Assembly (NCBI GenBank): GCA_947498055.1
Contig: CANMJA010000006.1
Span: 62,001-126,000 of the forward strand
Origin: an uncultured Tenacibaculum sp.
GTDB lineage: Bacteria > Bacteroidota > Bacteroidia > Flavobacteriales > Flavobacteriaceae
Length of the DNA stretch: 64,000 nt
Direction of reading: 5' to 3'
Shown here one piece after another: positions 61,764 through 64,000 of the stretch; the first letter of the stretch is position 1; each line of letters opens with the position of its first letter. The notes under the pieces are model-generated. The model had not been told where the DNA came from. It worked only from the letters and a program-made list of their open reading frames with translations, and searched no databases. Both the position numbers and the translations under genes were made by a program.

Positions 61764-64000
61764 CTATTTAATAATAAATCGTTTATTTGTTTCTGTAAAT
61801 TCATTTTCTAATCTTAAAATATAAACTCCAGATTGGAAACGATCTATGTTAATAGTTCTGTTATCATTTATAGCACCTCTTTCAATTACTTGACCTAACA
61901 TATTTATTACTGAATAAGAAGCATCAGATAAACTTCTATTTGGGCCAACTACTTTTAAAAGATATCCTTTACTAACTGGGTTTGGTGCAATTTGAATAGA
62001 AGTAAACACATCTTCATCTTCATCTCCTAACACATCTGTTCTTGTTCCAAAGCTTCTAACTGCAACAGAAGAGCTACCACAAGATCCTTCATAAATTCTT
62101 ACATTGCTAAAAGTAGAAGTATTACCAGAACCGTTATCGTTATCATTAATAAAGACTAATCTATCCATACTTCCAGTATAAGAATCTCCAACAGGAATTA
62201 CATAAGTAGTGGTTCCTCCTGCATAATTATCAAAATTCGTGATTCCATAATTTTGGGTACCGTGTAGTTTAAAATATCTAGTTTGCGTTAGAGTATTATC
62301 GTCTTCAAAACCAATTCCATGAATTTCTCCTTCAGAAGTACTATTAAATTCAAATTCAATAACTGTATTAGCTGTTACTGTATAATTCATAGCTATAGAC
62401 TTCCATGTATTGTTTGTCAATGTTAAAGACGCTCCAGAATTACCTACAGAAAAATTACCTGCACTATCTTGATTAGAAAAAGAACTTATGGTAAAATCAT
62501 TAAAATCTAAAGCTTCACAAGTAGAACCTGGGTTTCCTCCACCAGACGATTCTCCAATAGCAACAGCATCAATAGCAATATCACTTTGCCATCCACTATT
62601 ACCATCACCTGTTAATACGTTAAATCGTAACTGTACATTAGAATCTCCAGCAAAAGAAGATAAATCTACTGTCGCTGTAATCCAATTATTCCCTTGATCT
62701 CCGCTCTGAGTAAATACAGAGGTCCATGCACCTGTATTATCTTTTCTAGCTTCTACTGTTAACGATTCAATAGCACTACCAAACATATGGTATTGGAAAC
62801 TAAGTTCTGGGCTAGATAATGAACTAAAGTTTAAACAAGGAGAATTTAAAATAGCTCTCTTATTTGGAAAACCAGTACCATTACCAGAAGCCTCTACATA
62901 AATATATGTATTACCATCTGCTGCTGCACTAGGCCCAGTATTATTAGAAGGAGTACCACCTGAATTTCTAGTAAAGTTTAAATCATCACCTGAAGTAGCA
63001 TCACTCCAATCTCCTAAATTAGATTCGAAACTTTCACTAAATGGAAAAGAAGTAATTTCTCCACTACACTCGTCTCCGCCAGGACCAGGACCTCCACCAT
63101 CACAAGGATTTGTAAATGATACTGTTTGGTCTCTATTAGTATTAGTTCCTCCATTATTATTTTCATTAGCTCCTTCTCCTACTCCTCTTTCTGCAAATGC
63201 TTTCCAAATTAAACATCTATACTGCCCTCCATATAAATCTTGATCTGCTTGTAAAATACCATCACGTCCAGAAACAAACCCTGGATTATTCGCTGTATTT
63301 TTCAATCCTTCAATTACTAAAGCCATTGCAATATTGTTACCTCCAGTTCCATTATAAAAATCACTATCAAAACCTTCTTGATCTATTAACAACCAAGTCA
63401 TATCCCATAAAATAGTAGCAAAAGCATAGCCAACTCCATGCGGTACTCTTAACCCATTAATATCCGCATAATCTGTATCGTTAATTGATCTATCTGTAGA
63501 ATAAGGTGTTGGTCTAATACCACCGCCAGTAATAGGTTCTCCCCCTACATAAGTTCCTACTCCTCTACGAGTGGTTCCTACATCTCCTGCTTTCATCGTA
63601 AGCATTAATCCAAACCAATCAGACCATCCTTCTCCCATTTGTTCAGACCCTCCTAAAGCATTTCTGTTTCTACCACCAACTAAACGAGCAGAAATACCAT
63701 GTCCATATTCATGAGCTATAATTACATTATCAAAAGAACCATCTCTTCCCGGATTCGTTCTATTCCATAAATACATTTGCATTCTTGGGTTTCGACCATC
63801 TGGTGGTGTAGCAAACCTTGCATTATTTATATCACTTCCATCTTGAGAATCTGCATTTACAAAATCACTACCTGATCCACCTCTTCCATAATTATTCTCT
63901 TGAAAATTACCACTCGCTTCATCAAAACCATATTGATACCACACATCATGCATAATATTATTCCAATAAAATAAATTGGTGGTAGAAGCATTTCTATAAG
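61764..64000 (-). CDS. M36 family (fungalysin) metalloprotease, T9SS-secreted, N-terminus cut by the window edge
   Basis: A large secreted zinc protease whose first part lies beyond the window: the frame stays open to 64000, with YRNASTTNLFYWNNIMHD before the first visible internal Met. The zinc site HEYGH is at 81-85 from that Met, with the third ligand Glu in GEGWSDWFG. After the catalytic domain come a MAM/jelly-roll-like domain (about 295-470), a second beta-sandwich domain (about 475-630) and a T9SS type A sorting domain at the end (about 655-729, APNPVSKGYLLKV.. to ..RFIIK). Probably exported across the outer membrane to degrade extracellular protein. Confidence 0.92.
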   Translation of the reverse strand, partial: YRNASTTNLFYWNNIMHDVWYQYGFDEASGNFQENNYGRGGSGSDFVNADSQDGSDINNARFATPPDGRNPRMQMYLWNRTNPGRDGSFDNVIIAHEYGHGISARLVGGRNRNALGGSEQMGEGWSDWFGLMLTMKAGDVGTTRRGVGTYVGGEPITGGGIRPTPYSTDRSINDTDYADINGLRVPHGVGYAFATILWDMTWLLIDQEGFDSDFYNGTGGNNIAMALVIEGLKNTANNPGFVSGRDGILQADQDLYGGQYRCLIWKAFAERGVGEGANENNNGGTNTNRDQTVSFTNPCDGGGPGPGGDECSGEITSFPFSESFESNLGDWSDATSGDDLNFTRNSGGTPSNNTGPSAAADGNTYIYVEASGNGTGFPNKRAILNSPCLNFSSLSSPELSFQYHMFGSAIESLTVEARKDNTGAWTSVFTQSGDQGNNWITATVDLSSFAGDSNVQLRFNVLTGDGNSGWQSDIAIDAVAIGESSGGGNPGSTCEALDFNDFTISSFSNQDSAGNFSVGNSGASLTLTNNTWKSIAMNYTVTANTVIEFEFNSTSEGEIHGIGFEDDNTLTQTRYFKLHGTQNYGITNFDNYAGGTTTYVIPVGDSYTGSMDRLVFINDNDNGSGNTSTFSNVRIYEGSCGSSSVAVRSFGTRTDVLGDEDEDVFTSIQIAPNPVSKGYLLKVVGPNRSLSDASYSVINMLGQVIERGAINDNRTINIDRFQSGVYILRLENEFTETNKRFIIK

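Noticed and set aside
1..64000. CRISPR array
   Set aside because: No regularly spaced identical repeats of 24-40 bases were seen; the only periodic repeat is the short triple operator at 45446-45501.

Overview
The window is AT-rich DNA from a member of the Bacteroidota, very probably a marine-type Flavobacteriaceae (Polaribacter/Tenacibaculum-like). The evidence is GldI among the lipoprotein prolyl isomerases, a type IX secretion C-terminal sorting domain on an M36 metalloprotease, a one-protein hybrid two-component regulator ending in an AraC domain, short SC/AC lipoboxes, and promoters of the TTG-N19-TAnnTTTG kind. The genus is an inference.

Positions 1 to about 20,460 are accessory DNA, most simply the right-hand part of an integrative conjugative element (ICE). 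From left to right it carries a TonB-dependent receptor with a small Cys/His-rich DUF6660-type protein (likely metal-related cargo), a plus-strand transfer operon traE-F-G-I-J-K-L-M-N-O-Q, a 650-base non-coding convergence zone full of hairpins, a long minus-strand PRTRC operon, and a large serine recombinase whose reading frame runs into the 3' half of a tRNA-Arg gene. No relaxase, no coupling ATPase and no traA-D genes lie inside the window, so the element must continue to the left or be defective.

The PRTRC operon is the most interesting part. It holds a ubiquitin-like protein ending in Gly (protein C), an E1/ThiF-like adenylating enzyme, an E2-like protein (protein B) with a candidate catalytic Cys, and a JAB/RadC metallopeptidase-like protein. 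Together these are the parts of a ubiquitin-like conjugation and deconjugation cycle. Around them are a 384-residue orphan, a 48-residue microprotein, a small double-membrane-span protein and several small unknown genes, most of them start-to-stop coupled.

From the tRNA cluster Arg-Pro-Ser (20,463-20,740) onward the window reads as chromosomal backbone: a 7TM-HD phosphodiesterase, thiolase, NlpC/P60 hydrolase, a TPR protein, gyrA, clpC, a conserved lipoprotein, two GT39 glycosyltransferases, PAP2 phosphatase, a run of four prolyl isomerase lipoproteins including gldI, an NrnA-like DHH phosphoesterase, a PhoD-like phosphatase and ndk. Then come two surface lipoproteins (beta-helix and leucine-rich repeat) beside a hybrid two-component regulator, DUF721 and recF, a YfgM-like TPR protein, ribH, mutL, two rhomboids, an EEP-family hydrolase, a Crp/Fnr regulator with a palindrome just downstream, an alpha/beta hydrolase, a histidine phosphatase, a geranylgeranyl-reductase-like flavoprotein, a DoxX-type membrane protein and a truncated M36 metalloprotease.

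Several regulatory DNA signals can be read directly: strong bidirectional terminators between convergent genes, three 13-base direct repeats spaced 21-22 bases upstream of the hybrid regulator, an 18-base palindrome after the Crp/Fnr gene, and a nested inverted-repeat element near 61,460-61,575. All calls rest on reading the sequence and recalled family knowledge; no database search was run.
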